Shown here: one piece after another, positions 10,434-19,500 of the stretch
Numbering within the stretch: the first letter of the stretch is position 1
Layout: each line of letters opens with the position of its first letter
Source of the DNA: Serpula lacrymans var. lacrymans S7.9
Lineage: Eukaryota > Basidiomycota > Agaricomycetes > Boletales > Serpulaceae
Length of the DNA stretch: 64,000 bases
Reading direction: 5' to 3'
Assembly (NCBI RefSeq): GCF_000218685.1
Contig: NW_006763297.1
Coordinates: 248,001 to 312,000 of the forward strand
Program-made: the position numbers and the translations under genes
Notes under the pieces: generated by a model
Told to the model about the DNA's origin: nothing
The model's input: the letters and a program-made list of their open reading frames with translations, nothing else
Database searches by the model: none

Positions 10434-10667
10434 GGGCTGCGCCCTCTGACATCATCAGCCACTGTTTTCATCAACTGTATAGTACATAAGTACAAACACG
10501 CTGTAGTAGTATAAAAACCCCAATAGATCCAGGAGACTCCTCAGCGAGTCCTCCTGTTGTTTACCCACAACTAACTTGGTCCTATCTTAAGGGGTAACCA
10601 CTCCCCCTCATTAATTGTTTTGCTTGTCTGAGTTGTGCGCCAGAGTAACTAACTCTTGGTTGTTACA

Positions 10668-10829
10668 TCTATACCATACCAGCGGACCCAAAGGAGTTCC
10701 ATATTTTGAATAAACAGATGTTTTGTGTGAGGGTCGGTATGAATTACATCAATGGAAAAGGTGGCAAGTATGCGAGCATGCCAGTACGGGTTGGCAAATT
10801 ATGATATTTGTTTATAGTATGAGAAAACA
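10668..10829. other. Short spacer after the LTR
   Basis: It begins with the right target duplication TCTAT (10668-10672). No gene is visible. Confidence 0.4.
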
Positions 10830-10902
10830 TGCATTGGCCAGGGCTTGAACCTGGGACTCCAGCTTTCATGGTCTGGTGCTTTACCAACTAAGCTACCAAG
10901 GC
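10830..10902 (-). tRNA. tRNA-like sequence, possibly a pseudogene or SINE head
   Basis: Read on the minus strand the 73 nt fold as a cloverleaf. The acceptor is GCCTTGG with CCAATGC (one mismatch) plus A73, the A-box is TAGCTTAGTTGG, the D-stem is GCTT/AAGC, and the T-arm CCAGG-TTCAAGC-CCTGG is perfect with a good B-box. The anticodon arm is odd: CCAGA and GCTGG enclose eight bases (CCATGAAA), so the anticodon cannot be assigned with confidence; GAA following T would be Phe-like. It lies in a transposon-rich stretch, so a tRNA-derived repeat is as likely as a working gene. Confidence 0.5.
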
Positions 10903-11081
10903 ATACTTGGAAAGCATACTGATTGGTTGCATGCCCAGAAGGTCCAGAATCACTGTACACGGGTGTGGATCCCATTGTGTTGTGATAGCCTCTTTCACCT
11001 GTGATAGAGTGATGACGGATTATACAATAGTAATGGCACTAAAATGAATTACATCTCATAACTATTCCAGGGCTCATAACC
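10903..11081. other. Non-coding spacer
   Basis: No gene is seen between the tRNA-like sequence and the inverted-repeat element. Confidence 0.4.
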
Positions 11082-11494
11082 TAATAAAACTAAGTGAAAC
11101 TCAGCCGCTGCCTGAGAGGCTATAGAAACGACTTTATTATTTATCTAAGTGAAACTATAATAGATGTTAGTTTAAGGTGATCTCTAATAAATGTAATATA
11201 ACATACCTCAGCCGCTGCCCGAGAGGCTATGGAGACAGTGACAGTACGTCACATTTGTTAGAGTCACCTTGTGTTCCTACTAGTAAATGCTTGCCCCCGC
11301 TGGCTGTCATTCTCAGCACGGACAGTTGGCTTGCTTGGGTGAGAAGCTGCTACCACAGCATTGCTGTCATTTCTTTCTTCTACTACGCCTTGCAGTTGAC
11401 AAGTGTGCGCCATGCCATCGTGGTATTCTTGAGGCAGTTATTTACTTGTTAATACTGAAGGTATTGGCTGGCAGGGGTCAGCCTCAGTAAAAAC

Positions 11495-11675
11495 GCTCAG
11501 TCACATAGAGTCATGTGTAGTCACAGATGGTCATAGCATAGTCACGCAAAGTCAAAGTCTAGTCCAGCATAGTCCCACATAGTCACAGAGTTGACAACAT
11601 TGAAAATAAACTTGGAAATTGAGACTGAAACATAGTCACATATAATGTTGTACAGTCAAGTATAGTCATACCTGA
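11495..11675. repeat. Degenerate array of TAGTCACA-like decamers
   Basis: Variants of (C)ATAGTCACA (for example GTAGTCACAGA, CATAGTCACGC, CATAGTCCCACA, CATAGTCACATA) recur about a dozen times in roughly 180 bp inside the inverted-repeat element. The pattern is a drifted tandem motif, not coding sequence. Confidence 0.55.
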
Positions 11676-11717
11676 CAAAACCGGATAAACCCGGTCTCTG
11701 CCGAAGCAGCCATTGTT

Positions 11718-11789
11718 CTCCATGGAGCATAGCCACCACTCCATGGAGTAACCATTGTTCTCCTAGGAGCACAATTGTACTCCTAGGAG
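11718..11789. promoter_or_regulatory. Four evenly spaced 10-bp perfect palindromes
   Basis: CTCCATGGAG is at 11718-11727 and 11739-11748; CTCCTAGGAG is at 11760-11769 and 11780-11789. Start-to-start spacing is 21, 21 and 20 bp. The first pair and second pair are each preceded by CATTGTT, so the array is a duplicated dimer whose core changed from CATG to CTAG in both palindromes. It looks like a protein-binding array; that role is inference. Confidence 0.45.
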
Positions 11790-12172
11790 TCATTATACTG
11801 TAGCGAGTAGCACCTCCAACTATAAGTAGTAGGGGGTTTAGTATAGGAATACCTCAGTCGTTTCTATAGCCTCTCGGGCAGCGGCTGAGGTATGTTACAT
11901 TACATTTATTAGAGATCACCTCAAACTAACATCTATTGTAGTTTCACTTAGGTAAATAATAAGTTGTTTCTATAGCCTCTCGGGCAGCGGCTGAGTTTCA
12001 CTTAGTTTTATTAATACCATAGTCATATTTTGGTGCAAAGGCTACTCCTTATGTGAATTCACTAAGTATCAATGCTGCACATTACTTTGAACTTACACTC
12101 AGGAAAAGCAATGGCATAAATTGTGATAAAATAACATTTATAATACAACATTTGTACAAATGGTTCTACTTA

Positions 12173-12553
12173 CTAGTCCTCAACTTGTGTACCTTCTTTC
12201 TGTTTCTCAAGCTCTTCTTCAGTCAGCCACTCAAGCCCTGGATGTTTTCGAAGCACATATACCCTACTGTTGTAACACCAAATCCCAACAATGTCAACTA
12301 TAGAAGAAATAGGAAGAACTTTAATATCTTTGGCCCATTTTCCTCTCCACACATTTAGAGTACAATGAACATCCACAAGGGGATGATATACAACAAATTG
12401 CTGTGTATCTCCTTCAAGTCCTTCAATTTCAAAGAATGCAATTGCTTCACCAAAAGTTGGGACCAAATTTGCATCATTTCCTTCAAAGTAACAATGTGAC
12501 CTTGAAGGAGGGTGTCTGTTAGGCAACAAATACAAAGCTATATAACAAAACAC
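12173..12553 (-). pseudogene. C-terminal fragment of an unidentified transposon-associated protein
   Basis: The frame reads YFEGNDANLVPTFGEAIAFF, then QQFVVYHPLVDVHCTLNVWR, WAKDIKVLPISSIVDIVGIW and RVYVLRKHPGLEWLTEEELE before a stop. Similar C-terminal stretches are familiar to me from unannotated agaricomycete transposon proteins, but I cannot name the family. There is no ATG at the left edge, so it is an inner or last exon or a truncated copy. Confidence 0.4.
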
Positions 12554-12649
12554 AATGCCTGGTCAAGTCCTTGCTAGAAGGCGGTGAATCAGGGTATGAG
12601 AGTTTTGAAAAGTATTGGTATAGGCGCAAATCCAAACTAATATTGAACT

Positions 12650-12798
12650 AAAGAATAATACATCGAGTATGTACTTCTTTATATAGTGAACAGCAAGGGT
12701 CAGACCGAGAAAGGGAAGAATTAAGAAAGTGGTCTGACCAACTGACTAACCAATAGGAAAAGAAAGAGAAAGTGGTTCGATCTATCGTATTTACTAAT
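12650..12798 (-). mobile_element. LTR family 2 fragment with a TATA region
   Basis: On the minus strand this fragment reads GATCGAACCACTTTCTC, then TATTGGTTAGTCAG and CTATATAAAGAAGTACATA. It resembles 26108-26255 (GATCGGACCACTTCCC, TTATTGGTCAACC, GTATATAAGGAG) and more weakly 24405-24525. These look like promoter parts of a second LTR family. The last five bases, CTAAT (12794-12798), are the left target duplication of the next LTR. Confidence 0.5.
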
Positions 12799-13214
12799 TG
12801 TAACAACCAAGAGTTAGTTACTCTGGCGCACACAGAAACACACTATAAGGAAGATGATGAGGGAGTGGTTACCCCTCAGGCTGCAGAGAGTTTGTTGGTT
12901 AACAACAGGAGGACTCGCTAAGGAGTCTCCTGGATCTATTGGGGTTTATATACTACTACAGGGTTGTTTGTACATGTGTACTATACAGTTGATAGAGACA
13001 GTTGCTGATGATGTTATGGGGCCTAGCCTGCATGGCCAGCTCCACTGTGTGAGAGAGTTGTGTCTAAAATAAGGAGAAAGGCAACGCGGCATGAGAAAGA
13101 GGAGTTTGGACAAAAGGGGAAGTGCCACGTGGCACCATGTGTGAAAGCTATAGTACAAGGTTAAAGCGGAGAATAAAAATAAAAGGAAGGTCCGAAAATT
13201 GTGTTATCGTAACA
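12799..13214 (-). mobile_element. Intact solo LTR (family 1), TSD CTAAT
   Basis: The 416-bp LTR reads TGTTACGATAACACAATT to CTCTTGGTTGTTACA on the minus strand and is flanked by CTAAT at 12794-12798 and 13215-13219. Its TATA-like GTATATAAACCCC lies about 262 bp from its 5' end. It is the reference for the family-1 fragments at 8432, 14879, 18770 and 18937 and marks a retroelement removed by LTR-LTR recombination. Confidence 0.9.
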
Positions 13215-13321
13215 CTAATCGTATGAGAAAAAGTATTGGTAAGGGGTGTGCAATTGGCTGTATCAGTAAGCCCATGAGAAGGCGCTGACTCATAACCTTC
13301 TTTGCTTATCAATATCCCTCC

Positions 13322-14865
13322 GAAGTGTTCCCAGACATAGCACGGCAGGACTCCGATCTTCTGGAAGTCTTCAAGAAAGACATCTCCTCAGAAGAGAAGG
13401 CGCGCCTTGATGGCAATGAAAACTATTTATGGAAAGACGGGCTCTTCCATTTTAAAGACAAGATCTATGTGCCTGAGTCCGCAAGGATCAAGGCAATAGA
13501 TAGGCATCACGACACTCCAGTGGCTGGGCACCCTGGGTGGCAACAAACAATGGAGTTGATCTCCAGAAATTATATGTGGCCTGGCATGGTCAAAAACGTA
13601 CAGGAATATGTAAAATCCTGTCTGAGATGTGCCATGGCTAAGAATTCTCACCAACCGCCGGCCAGTAAACTTATGCCAAATCCGATACCAACTGGTCCCT
13701 GGCAGGATATATCAGTTGACTTTACAACGGATCTGCCCGAGTCAAATGAATATGATTCAGTAATGGTGGTAGTAGATCGCTTCTGCAAAGAAGTGGTATT
13801 CATACCCACTAATAAAACCATTACCGCCGCTGGTACGGCAGATCTATTTAAAGATTTTGTATGGTCTATCCATGGGTTACCAGAAACGGTTATCTCCGAT
13901 AGAGGACCACAATTCGCTAGCAAATTTACGAAAGAATTATGCCGGATGCTGGGCATCAAACCTAAATTATCAACGGTGTTCCATCCGCAGACTGATGGAC
14001 AAACGGAGAGACTCAACCAGGAGTTGAAACAATATCTCTGGATATTTATTAATGACAGACAGACGGATTGGGCCAAGTGGCTAAAGATAGCCCAGTTGTC
14101 ATATAATATCAAACAGTCATCGGCTACAGGAAAGGCACAATTCGAGGTTACTAGATCGTACCTCCCCAGAATGGGTGTAGAACCTGGCAAAAGCAAGAAG
14201 AGGCTGCTGGGAACATGGCCAAAGACATGAAGTCTGTCTTGGACGAAACACGCAAGGCGCTATTCAAAACTGCAGAGCAGATGAAAGACAGGGCAGAGCG
14301 TAGACGCTCTAAAGCCCCTGACTACAAGGTCGGCGACCTGGTCTGGTTAGATACCGACCACTTAAAATTAAAAGATTGGCAGTCTAGAAAACTGACCGAA
14401 AAGTGGATTGGCCCTTACCGGATTAAGGAAGTCAAACCCAACGCAGTGGAGCTGGAACTCCCAAAATGAATGAGGGTGGTACCCACGGTCAATATTAGCC
14501 GTGTGAAACCCTACAAAGGGCCGCTGCCGGGACAGCGTGTAGACTGGCCCGGACCGGTGGTAGTCACCCAGGAAGGTGAAGAAGAGTTTGAAGTCGAACG
14601 AGTGGTAGATGCACGCTTGAAGCATGGCAAATTAGAGCTCCTAGTCCTATGGAAGGGCTATGGAGACGAGGACAGAACATGGGAACCAGAAGCCCATCTG
14701 GACAATTCCCGCGATGCTGTTTGCAAATTTTATCCCAAGAATCCCTCAGCTCCTAGGAAGCTTAGAGGCATGGATTCAAAACTTTTTAATTCTCTTTTTC
14801 AAACTATGCCCGAAAATTTAACTACTACCTCCGGTATTTGGTCTCGCCTGGAAGTTGAGCCTTAG
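13322..14865 (+). pseudogene. Ty3/Gypsy chromovirus integrase and chromodomain, frameshifted
   Basis: This is the 3' end of pol. The Zn finger reads HHDTPVAGHPG and CLRCAMAK (HHCC). The DDE core has D in ISVDFTTDLP, D in VISDRGPQFAS and E in GQTERLNQELKQ. A GPY-like part (KLTEKWIGPYRIKEV) is followed by a chromodomain (EFEVERVVDARLKHGKLELL to WKGYGDEDRTWEPEAHL). A frameshift lies near 14195-14215 and an in-frame TGA at 14467-14469, between LELPK and MRVVPTVNISRV. Protease, RT and RNase H are missing upstream; matching parts lie downstream in the opposite orientation. Confidence 0.85.
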
Positions 14866-14878
14866 AAGGGGGGTAGTG

Positions 14879-15092
14879 TTACGATAACACAATTTTTGGA
14901 CCTTCCCTTTACTTTTATTCTCCGCTTTAACCTTGTACTTTAGCTTTCACACATGGTGCCACGCGGCACTTCCCCTTTTGTCCAAACTCCTCTTTCTCGC
15001 GCCGCATTGCCTTTCTTCTTATTTTAGACACAACTCTCTCACACAGTGGAGCTGGCCATGCGGGCTAGGCCCCATGACATCATCAGCCACTG
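14879..15092 (+). mobile_element. 5' half of the 3' LTR (family 1), cut at the junction with inverted pol
   Basis: TGTTACGATAACACAATT begins 13 bp after the integrase-chromodomain stop, the expected place for a 3' LTR. It matches the solo LTR for about 214 bp to CATCAGCCACTGTCTCG and then stops abruptly where minus-strand RT sequence begins. The second half of the LTR is absent here. Confidence 0.8.
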
Positions 15093-16847
15093 TCTCGTGT
15101 TTTTTGCGAAGTTTTCAATAAACCTTCGGTAGAAATTGCCTAAGCCAAGGAAGGCCCTAACTCCTTTGACGCGAGTAGGTTCTGGCCAATCCAAGATAGC
15201 TTGGACTTTCTCAGGATCCATCCTGATTCTGTTCTGGCCTATGATCATACCGAGGAAGTCTACTTCTTTCACTTTAAAATTACATTTTTTGGGTTTGACG
15301 AATAGGTCCCGTTCCTGTAAGCGTCGAAGGACTTCTTGCATGATCCTGTCATGCTCAGCCTCATCGTTCGACTTTGTAAATATTAACAAATCGACAATGT
15401 AAATGACGACACAGTTTTCCATATCCGCAAAGATCTCGTTCATCATGCTCTGGAAGGTTGCTGGTGAATTGGTCAACCCAAAGAACATAACAAGGGGTTC
15501 AAAGGATCCTCGGTGGCACGTGAACGCGGCCTTCCAAGTATCTGTTTCTTTGATTTGTACATTATTGTACCCCCATCTGAGATCCATCTTTGTCAAGATC
15601 TTGGCACCAGCCAATTTGTCTACTAGCTGACTGATCAGAGGCAGTGGATACGCATTTTTAACCGTGTGCTCATTCACGTAATGATAGTCCATAATCATGC
15701 ACTTTTTCCCATCCTTTTTAGGAATGAAGAACACCGGGGACGTCATAGGGCTTTTGGAAGGTCTGATGTAACCCTTCCTAAGCTGTTTGTTTATGAAACT
15801 TGATACCTCATCTCTTTCTGGAGCAGAGAGTGGTATCATGTGTCCTTTTCTCGGTTTAAAGGTGTCCTTCAAATCTATAGCATGGTCCCAAGGCTTAGCC
15901 TCTGGGAAGCGCTCTGATTTATGTTTTGATAAGACTTTCCAGAAGTCATGGTACTCGGGAGGTACCAGCCTCTTAATCTTTTCCTCGGGTTTTACCTCAT
16001 CATCATCATCGTCGATCTTTTCTAAAGATCTGAGCTCATAAACGTGACCAGTGTTTATCTTCTCAAGACGCTCTTTGTGACGGATATGATTTGGTTTGCC
16101 CAAGTTTACACACTCCTGAGGGCAACGTGACAATGTGACAACCCCTGTCTGCCAGTTGATCTCAGGATTGTGTTTAAATAGCCAGGTCCAGCCTAAGATT
16201 AAATTAATCTTCCCTAGTTGGGTAGCTTCGGTGGTGACTCGTTCTCTGTGTCCTTGGTATTCGACCACAAAAGAACATTTGTGCATGATGCAGCCACCCG
16301 TGGTCAGCGTACCGTCAACGTTATAGACGGGAATAGATACATCTAATTTTACAAGGGGGAGTCCAATTTGCTCCGCCCAGGCCTGATCTATGAAAATTTG
16401 GTTAGCGCCTGAATCAAGCAGCGCGCTGGTTGGGTGTACTATGCCCCGGGCAAGGTTTTCCACACCAACATCTAAACGGATCTCCTTTTGGAATAAATAT
16501 GTGCGCATTAACACACACCTTGGGATTTTGGGAAAGGGTGGCTGCAACGAAGAAGAAGGGGTATCGAAAGTTACATGTTTTTCTATTTTATTTTTACCAG
16601 AATCAAGCACCCTATTGTTTGTCTCGCCGGGGCCGCGCTCCAAGGGAGACACCGGTGCAGCGGTAGTATCATTAATATTACAGTCACAATGCTTTATACA
16701 AGTACATACTTTGGATAACAAATTTAGAAATCTATTTACAAATTGGGGAGCCATCCCCGTCTTTCCTTTATTGCTCATGCAACACCCCGGAGCAGGGGCC
16801 ACCTTGTCGTGGTTTACTTCATTGTTCATAGGAGCGAAGGCACCCAA
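15093..16847 (-). pseudogene. Ty3/Gypsy protease and reverse transcriptase, truncated
   Basis: Read on the minus strand: an aspartic protease with [18 protein letters not shown], then RT with [55 protein letters not shown] and [20 protein letters not shown]. The catalytic box reads YIVDLL instead of YIDDLL, so the first catalytic Asp is lost (GAC to GTC). The frame ends at [12 protein letters not shown], where the LTR fragment of the neighbouring + strand copy begins; RNase H and integrase are missing. About 580 residues stay open despite the catalytic change. Confidence 0.85.
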
Positions 16848-16852
16848 GTGAC

Positions 16853-17913
16853 CTAAGCTCCGAACTCTTTTCCCTGAATCTTCATTTCAGCAACCTGCTG
16901 GTCGTAAAAGAAGGCCCGGATTTTGTTGTACGAACAACGGGCCAGAGTCTGGAGCCGATCGTCCGGTTTCTCAGATTCTAATTGGCGCGCCTGGCGCCCT
17001 TGATTATTTTTTAGTTGAGCGGCCTGCATTCCTTTTCTGCAGTCTCGGGACATGTGTCCCTCTTGGCCGCAATTGTAGCATTCCCCTTGAATCTGCGCAT
17101 CTGTCCCTCTTGGACCGCGCCGATATCCATGGGGGCTCCCTGCCCTGGTTGCAGCCCGAACAGCTTGAACCCGTGAGAATGATTTTGATGGTTTGATGAC
17201 CCAGAGCGCCTCTGGGATGTGTTGTTTTTGGTGGTGGACCCGCCACCTTGGTGCATTTGGTAAAGCTCCATGGCTCTACCGACTCGTCATACTTCCTCAG
17301 CCGCCAGGGACAAGTTCTTGTTTCTTGTATCCTGCAAGTAGATCTGTTCTGCAATGCGAGGGTTCATATTGCGCTCCAGCAGTTCTACTGCATGTTCATT
17401 ACCAAGCCCTCCTTGGATGGAGAGGGCCAGGAACCGGGTAACGTAATCATCTGTCCTCATGTTTCCTTGTTTGAAGGAACGGATTTGCTGACGTGCCCAG
17501 TCACGCTCAGCTTGTGGTTTGAAGTATTTTTCGATCTCCTTCTTGAGATCCTCCCAGGTCGGCCACACTCCCGCGGTGTAGCATTCCTGGAGTCTAACTT
17601 GGGCATATTGACTGGCCACAGGTCCTTTTAGCCGACATAGCACCGCAGTGGCTACCTCAAAATTGTCGGCAAATGCGTCCCAATTTTCCTTAACCCAAAT
17701 CTGGAGCTTGATCCACCACTCGGCGAATCGTGCTCTGTCTCCCTCGAAGGCACCAGGGTCAGTGACGACTTCGACTTTCTTGTTGAATTTCTTCTCGACC
17801 GAGGGGGTTGCCGCAGGAGGGTTTGTCTGCAGCTCGGCAAGTTGCGAAGTTAATGTTGCAATCTGTGCACGTATGGCGTGCAGCAGACCATTCATATCTT
17901 GTTGCAACGACAT
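16853..17913 (-). pseudogene. Ty3/Gypsy gag, nonsense and frameshift
   Basis: The start MSLQQDMNGLLHAIRAQIAT is followed by the gag core: FEGDRARFAEWWIKLQIW, WPTWEDLKKEIEKYFKP, ERDWARQQIRSFKQGN. An in-frame TGA at 17287-17289 (AAEEV*RVGRAMEL) again fits CGA to TGA. Farther on, the CCHC knuckle ECYNCGQEGHMSRDC is readable only in another frame. Gag lies directly upstream of the protease-RT frame on the same strand, as in an ordinary Gypsy element. Confidence 0.8.
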
Positions 17914-18121
17914 GTCGACTTGTTCTCTTTGTAAAGTAAAAAAAGGTAACTGGGGGTCCCCGCTTGCTGTCTGCGGATCTACCTCTTCCCAGCTGAGTAT
18001 TGGATCTCAATCTCCGACTACCCACACTATAGTATTTGAAAATTTATATAAAAAAAGTTATAGTATTTAAACCCTGGTCCGAACGGTTGTCAGGGGTGGT
18101 CCGCTTGTTAAGCTGTCAACC
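17914..18121 (-). other. Gag leader of the Gypsy element
   Basis: On the minus strand this lies upstream of gag, where the primer-binding site and 5' LTR would be expected. No family-1 LTR is visible before the assembly gap. Confidence 0.4.
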
Positions 18122-18484
18122 NNNNNNNNNNNNNNNNNNNNNNNNNNNNNNNNNNNNNNNNNNNNNNNNNNNNNNNNNNNNNNNNNNNNNNNNNNNNNNN
18201 NNNNNNNNNNNNNNNNNNNNNNNNNNNNNNNNNNNNNNNNNNNNNNNNNNNNNNNNNNNNNNNNNNNNNNNNNNNNNNNNNNNNNNNNNNNNNNNNNNNN
18301 NNNNNNNNNNNNNNNNNNNNNNNNNNNNNNNNNNNNNNNNNNNNNNNNNNNNNNNNNNNNNNNNNNNNNNNNNNNNNNNNNNNNNNNNNNNNNNNNNNNN
18401 NNNNNNNNNNNNNNNNNNNNNNNNNNNNNNNNNNNNNNNNNNNNNNNNNNNNNNNNNNNNNNNNNNNNNNNNNNNNNNNNNNNN
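18122..18484. other. Assembly gap of 363 Ns
   Basis: The run of N is exact in the sequence. Retroelement sequence in the same orientation lies on both sides, so the gap probably reflects collapsed repeats. Confidence 0.99.
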
Positions 18485-18769
18485 ATCCATTTTAGTCAGA
18501 ATCTTGGCGCCAGCCAATTTGTCCACTATAGTGAACAATCAAAGCCAGAGGTTCGGATTCTTGCTCAGTGTCCTCATTTACGTAGTGATACCCCATAATC
18601 ATTCGCGTTTTTCCATCCTTTTTACGAATGAAGAACGCCGGGGAGTCTCATAGGACTTTTGGAAGGTCTGATGTAACCCTTCGTAAGTTGTTAGTCTAGG
18701 AAACTAGATACCTCATCTACTTTGGGAGCAGAGAGCATTATCATGTGTCCGTTTGGCCATTTGAAGGTG
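18485..18769 (-). pseudogene. Second RT fragment of the same Gypsy family
   Basis: Minus-strand text includes [13 protein letters not shown] and parallels 15600-15860 (for example CTTTTGGAAGGTCTGATGTA on the + strand in both). It has frame breaks and additional substitutions, so it is a separate, older or chimeric copy. Confidence 0.7.
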
Positions 18770-19090
18770 TAAGAGAGGTGTTTCTAATAATAAGAAGAAA
18801 GGCAATGTGGCAAGAGATAGAGGAGTTTGGACAAAAGGGGAAGTGCCGCGTGGTCACCATGTGTGAAAGCTAAAGTACAAGGTTAGAGCGGAGAATGAAA
18901 ATAAAGGAAAGGTCCGAAAATTGTGTTATCGTAACAGTATATATACCCCAATAGATCCAGGAGACTCCTCAGCGAGTCCTCCTGTTGAATACCAACAAAC
19001 TCTCTGCAGCTCAAGGGGTAACCACTCCCTCATCATCTTCCTTATAGTGTGTTCTGTATGCACCAGAGTAACTAACTCTTGGTTTTTACA
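18770..19090. mobile_element. Two LTR (family 1) parts joined head-to-head
   Basis: 18770-18936 is the 5' part of the LTR in minus orientation, ending at GTGTTATCGTAACA. At 18937 the 3' part starts in plus orientation (GTATATATACCCCAATAG) and runs to CTTGGTTTTTACA at 19090. A single LTR cannot have this layout, so an inversion or template switch occurred here, or the assembly joined two copies. Confidence 0.75.
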
Positions 19091-19500
19091 GCTACAAGTT
19101 TATCTTCACTTCTCCATTGTCAGCACGTGAAGTGGAGCGCAATGGTGATGGCTTTGGCACTGTTATTGCTGCAAAGTGTCATGCTCATGCAAGTGACAGG
19201 TCCATGCAAGGCCATGTTGCCCCTTTATTGAACATGAAATCTGTAACACCTTGTTCTATTGCATACACTGCTGTACAGGTGAGTTTTTCCATATGTTTCA
19301 CACTCTCGAGTGTGAACTCCTAGCGAAGTATTGATAGAGACTTTGACTATGAGGTTTTTTATAACAACATTGTAGATTATTTTGACAATGTTCCTGGAGA
19401 TGAAGCTCAGGAGAGAGTTGACAAACTATTGCTATGGTGGACCTGGCAAGTGGTTTCTGGTGTTTTTTGCAAATTTTTACTCACAACTTTATTAGCAAGG
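19091..19500 (+). pseudogene. DUF6698-like gene remnant
   Basis: Protein text reads AREVERNGDGFGTVIAAKCH, then LNMKSVTPCSIAYTAVQ, FTLSSVNS, a TAG, RSIDRDFDYEVFYNNIVDYF and DNVPGDEAQERVDKLLLWW. As I recall the family (DUF6698, a repeat-associated agaricomycete protein), the TAG stands where it has Trp, a G to A change. Only this last third is present. The family name is from memory and unchecked. Confidence 0.5.

Larger units (their letters stand above)
8432..10667 (+). mobile_element. Solo LTR (family 1) split by a nested 1.8-kb repeat, TSD TCTAT
   Basis: The LTR starts TGTTACGATAACACAA (8432) and ends TTGGTTGTTACA (10667). Both sides carry TCTAT (8427-8431 and 10668-10672), a perfect 5-bp target duplication. 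Its 5' part (8432 to about 8606) and 3' part (about 10434-10667) match the intact solo LTR at 12799-13214 and the 3' LTR at 14879. The inside is occupied by repeat copy A. The TATA-like GTATAAAAACCCC near 10507 corresponds to the LTR promoter region. Confidence 0.85.
11082..12013. mobile_element. Non-autonomous inverted-repeat element, 0.93 kb with ~155-bp arms
   Basis: The left arm (about 11082-11240) is matched by the reverse complement of about 11860-12013, beginning TAATAAAACTAAGTGAAACT. Each arm holds two copies of a CTCAGCCGCTGCC(C/T)GAGAGG unit. There is no ORF of note between the arms; instead the interior has degenerate CATAGTCACA-like repeats (11495-11675) and a palindrome array (11718-11789). 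I found no convincing target duplication. It behaves like a MITE or foldback element. Confidence 0.75.

Noticed and set aside
13648..14196. 182-codon minus ORF opposite the integrase
   Set aside because: It is antisense to a clearly recognised integrase domain.
16390..16851. 153-codon plus ORF opposite protease and gag
   Set aside because: It is antisense to protease and has no independent support.
13322..17913. A single intact Gypsy element
   Set aside because: The two halves lie in opposite orientation, RNase H is absent and several frames are broken.
18036..18653. ORF spanning the N run
   Set aside because: Two thirds of it are unknown bases.
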